DNA from: JADGRF01 sp036382515 | Lineage (GTDB): Bacteria; Myxococcota_A; Polyangia; Polyangiales; JAFGIB01 | Length of the DNA stretch: 7,662 nt | Direction: 5' to 3' | Assembly: GCA_036382515.1 (NCBI GenBank) | Contig: DASVHQ010000163.1 | Span: forward strand, 1-7,662 | Shown here: in pieces, positions 6,132 to 7,662 of the stretch | How positions within the stretch are numbered: position 1 is the stretch's first letter | Layout of the letters: each line of letters begins with the position of its first letter | Program-made: the position numbers and the translations under genes | Notes under the pieces: generated by a model | Told to the model about the DNA's origin: nothing | Databases searched by the model: none | The model's input: the letters and a program-made list of their open reading frames with translations, nothing else

Positions 6132-6226
6132 CCACCGCCGGCCTGGAAATCGACTGCCCACTTGTTGCCCGCCTGGTTTCGCAGGTCGGTCGTGGATGAC
6201 CAGTAGAGCGCCGCGGGCGTGTTCAA
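6119..6226 (-). pseudogene. Fragment of a DUF1566 (Lcl C-terminal) domain gene
   Basis: About 36 codons on the minus strand translate to a stretch with ALYWSSTT followed by NKWAVDFQAGGGYADG. This matches the core of DUF1566 domains (YWSST...W.VDF..G), which are common in secreted proteins of Deltaproteobacteria and Myxococcota. The expected upstream GWRLPT-like part and the closing VRCVR are missing, and the match stops where it meets the last 13 bases of the MAPEG gene on the other strand. The frame happens to be open across a larger region, but residues on both sides look like the antisense of real genes. I read this as the relic of a gene largely deleted or replaced. A short chance resemblance is possible but unlikely given the two motif pieces in correct order and spacing. 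Confidence 0.55.
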
Positions 6227-6289
6227 CGATCGGCCGCGCAGCTGTGCCCGTGATCGCAGACCGAGACTGTTCGTGTTAGACCCCACGGC

Positions 6290-7282
6290 GTGATTTGGCG
6301 GCGCGATCTCGTGCTCTTGGGCTTGCTCCAACTCGCGGCGACCGCGCACGCGGATGGCGTGATGTCCGTGGGTGGGCGCGAGCTGTTTCGAGAAGGCGCC
6401 GCCGAGCGCGGCTATTGCAGCCCCGGCACGGCGAGCGACGAGTGCGATCGGGTGAAGGCGAAGGTGCTCTCCGGCTACGGCTACTTCAGAGGCCACGTGG
6501 TTGGCGGCGCATCGAGCGACGCAGGCCCCCGTGGCGCGTCCGGCGCGGCTGCGTTGCGGGTGAGCGTGGCTTCCGCCGCGCTGCCGGGCGGCGACATCGC
6601 GGCGGCGTCGTTGGATGGCGTGATCGGCACGCCAGCCACGCGTCGCTTGCGGTTCACACTGCTCGAGGCCGAGGGATTGTTCTGGTGTCACGACGCGCGC
6701 GGTGGCGGTTTCTTTGCGCCGTTCCTGGGCATGGTTACCCGAGAGTGCCTGCCACACGGGGTGCTCGCGGTCGACGCGGGGCTGGTGGCCATGCAGTGGG
6801 ATGCCTCGGCCCGCACGGCCACGACCGAGTGGTTGCGCGTCGGTCCCGCGTTCGAAGCTCTGGGCAATGGATTGGGCTACGCGCACCTGCTGCGTAGCGT
6901 CATGATCGCGCTGCCTGTCGATCTGCGCTCCCACCTGTACGGTGAGCTGCGCGGTGCGCAGCCGACGAGCCTTGGAGCAGGTCTGCGCGTGGCCGCGTTC
7001 TACCGCACGCCACACTGGGAGACGCGTCTCGACCTGCGGCAGCGCAGCGCGGTGGCAGGCGGCGCGGGCCTGCTGCATGACAACACGCTGCAGGCTGAGC
7101 TGCGCCTTTTGCACAACTTCTTTCTGACCGACGCATGGATCGTGCAGGCAGGGCTGTCGTTGCGCGGCACATGGGCGCAGCGGCCGCAAGACTCGTTCGT
7201 GGTGTGGGCCGCGAACGACCAGCGCTGGCTTGGTTTTGCTGGCCTGTATCTCGGGTGGATCAGTGAATCGCCGAATATCTAG
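6290..7282 (+). CDS. Exported protein of unknown function, possible outer-membrane barrel
   Basis: 330 codons from the GTG at 6290-6292 to TAG at 7280-7282. Residues 1-21 are a clear signal peptide: R4-R5, hydrophobic 7-17, and cleavage after A-H-A (19-21). The mature part has four cysteines in two close pairs (C43/C52 and C133/C153), consistent with disulfides outside the cytoplasm. From about 205 to the end the sequence alternates polar and hydrophobic residues in several strand-like runs (217-221, 228-238, 244-250, 267-274, 283-293, 313-323), as in outer-membrane beta barrels. It lacks a C-terminal Phe. I do not recognise a family. No good Shine-Dalgarno precedes the GTG; the signal peptide decides the start. 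Its last 20 bases overlap the next gene, which is also exported, so the two probably act together. It follows the MAPEG gene after 158 bp that contain the DUF1566 relic. Confidence 0.8.
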   Translation: MIWRRDLVLLGLLQLAATAHADGVMSVGGRELFREGAAERGYCSPGTASDECDRVKAKVLSGYGYFRGHVVGGASSDAGPRGASGAAALRVSVASAALPGGDIAAASLDGVIGTPATRRLRFTLLEAEGLFWCHDARGGGFFAPFLGMVTRECLPHGVLAVDAGLVAMQWDASARTATTEWLRVGPAFEALGNGLGYAHLLRSVMIALPVDLRSHLYGELRGAQPTSLGAGLRVAAFYRTPHWETRLDLRQRSAVAGGAGLLHDNTLQAELRLLHNFFLTDAWIVQAGLSLRGTWAQRPQDSFVVWAANDQRWLGFAGLYLGWISESPNI

Positions 7283-7662
7283 CGCCGTGCTTCTTGCGGC
7301 CGTGTGCTGCGTCAGCAGCAACGTGCTCGCCAAGGAGATCGACCAGTTCACCGACCGTTTGGCCGTGCTGCGTTACTACGCCGGTGGCTATCGTGAGATT
7401 CCGGGGGCACCGGGCCCGGGGCAAGTGGACAGCGTGCTCGACGCGCGCATGAATCAACTGCTCGACCGCCTGTTGATTCGACTGCGCGAGAGCAAGAACG
7501 GTTCGGTGCAGGCGCGCGACGAGCTCGTGCGCGAAGTGTTCCAGGACCCGTACCTGCCAGAGCTCGTGACGCCCTACGAGGCATGGGTCGAGAGCGATGC
7601 GCAGGTTCCCCTCTATCGAGTGCGTGACAAGGGCATCTATGGCAACGCGGTGGACTTCGACG
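7263..7662 (+). CDS. Exported protein of unknown function (partial, runs off right edge)
   Basis: 133 codons are visible from the GTG at 7263-7265, with no stop before the edge. Residues 1-23 form a signal peptide: R3-R4, a hydrophobic core, and a V-L-A site before K24. GGTGGA at 7254-7259 sits 3 nt before the GTG and could serve as ribosome binding site. The mature part begins with a charged, probably helical segment (24-36), then a Gly/Pro-rich turn (40-54), then a likely amphipathic helix (56-75) with many Leu/Arg/Asp. The rest is mixed and acidic, with Asp/Tyr-rich parts (DPYLPELVTPYEAW). No family is recognised. The start inside the previous gene (20-bp overlap, different frame) points to translational coupling and to a shared envelope function. 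Later starts would lose the signal peptide. Confidence 0.75.
   Translation, partial: MNRRISSAVLLAAVCCVSSNVLAKEIDQFTDRLAVLRYYAGGYREIPGAPGPGQVDSVLDARMNQLLDRLLIRLRESKNGSVQARDELVREVFQDPYLPELVTPYEAWVESDAQVPLYRVRDKGIYGNAVDFD

Noticed and set aside
4568..6199. Plus-strand open frame of 543 codons crossing the ATPase, the divergent region and the MAPEG gene
   Set aside because: It overlaps genes with intact motifs on both strands, is low in recognisable structure, and runs through an intergenic region, so it is a chance open frame.
6227..7351. Minus-strand open frame antisense to the exported 330-residue protein
   Set aside because: The Arg/Ala/Gln/His-rich translation has no motif. Only its last part (6119-6226) resembles a domain and is reported separately as a relic.
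1..7662. CRISPR array, transposon ends, tRNA or rRNA genes
   Set aside because: No spaced repeats of the right length, no transposase motifs and no tRNA-like or rRNA-like stretches were noticed on either strand.

Overview
The window is GC-rich DNA from a bacterium with a Gram-negative type envelope. The best guess is a member of Myxococcota (Polyangia-like). This rests on two secreted lipoproteins, one with a long Gly/Ser/Thr/Ala linker of the 'GTGG' style and one with a Cys-rich mature part, on a small ORF carrying a Stig1-like DxNNCGxCGxxC motif, and on a C-terminal region that looks like an outer-membrane barrel. The assignment is inference; no rRNA or other marker gene is present.

Left part, minus strand. 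Positions 1-888 hold the N-terminal 296 residues of a surface lipoprotein with a glycoside hydrolase family 16 (GH16) catalytic signature (EIDIE). It runs off the left edge. A gap of 297 bp (889-1185) holds a candidate promoter with a helically phased direct repeat. Next come two overlapping Cys-rich reading frames: a 154-residue lipoprotein with 12 cysteines in its mature part (1186-1650), and a 75-codon Stig1-like ORF (1643-1870) that may be a decayed remnant. This block is visibly less GC-rich than its surroundings.

Centre, minus strand. An ABC export operon is read leftward: an ATPase of the MacB/LolD/YbbA type (4711-5424), then a large duplicated FtsX/MacB-type permease of 891 residues (2039-4714). 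The two overlap by 4 bp (GTGA). No periplasmic adaptor gene is visible beside them.

Right part, plus strand. A divergent intergenic region (5425-5714) separates the exporter from a MAPEG-family membrane protein (5715-6131) with a strong ribosome binding site. Just after it, on the opposite strand, is a short stretch that still reads like part of a DUF1566 (Lcl C-terminal) domain. It probably marks a lost gene. Then comes a pair of signal-peptide genes of unknown function (6290-7282, and 7263 to beyond the right edge) that overlap by 20 bp and are probably co-translated.

Overall the window is an envelope-centred accessory neighbourhood: secreted or surface lipoproteins, one exporter, one small membrane enzyme candidate and one uncharacterised secreted pair. 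I did not find convincing signs of a defence system, transposon, CRISPR array, tRNA or rRNA. The least explained parts are the unknown secreted pair, the Cys-rich overlapping frames, and the EF-hand-like loop that runs into the GH16 active-site motif.
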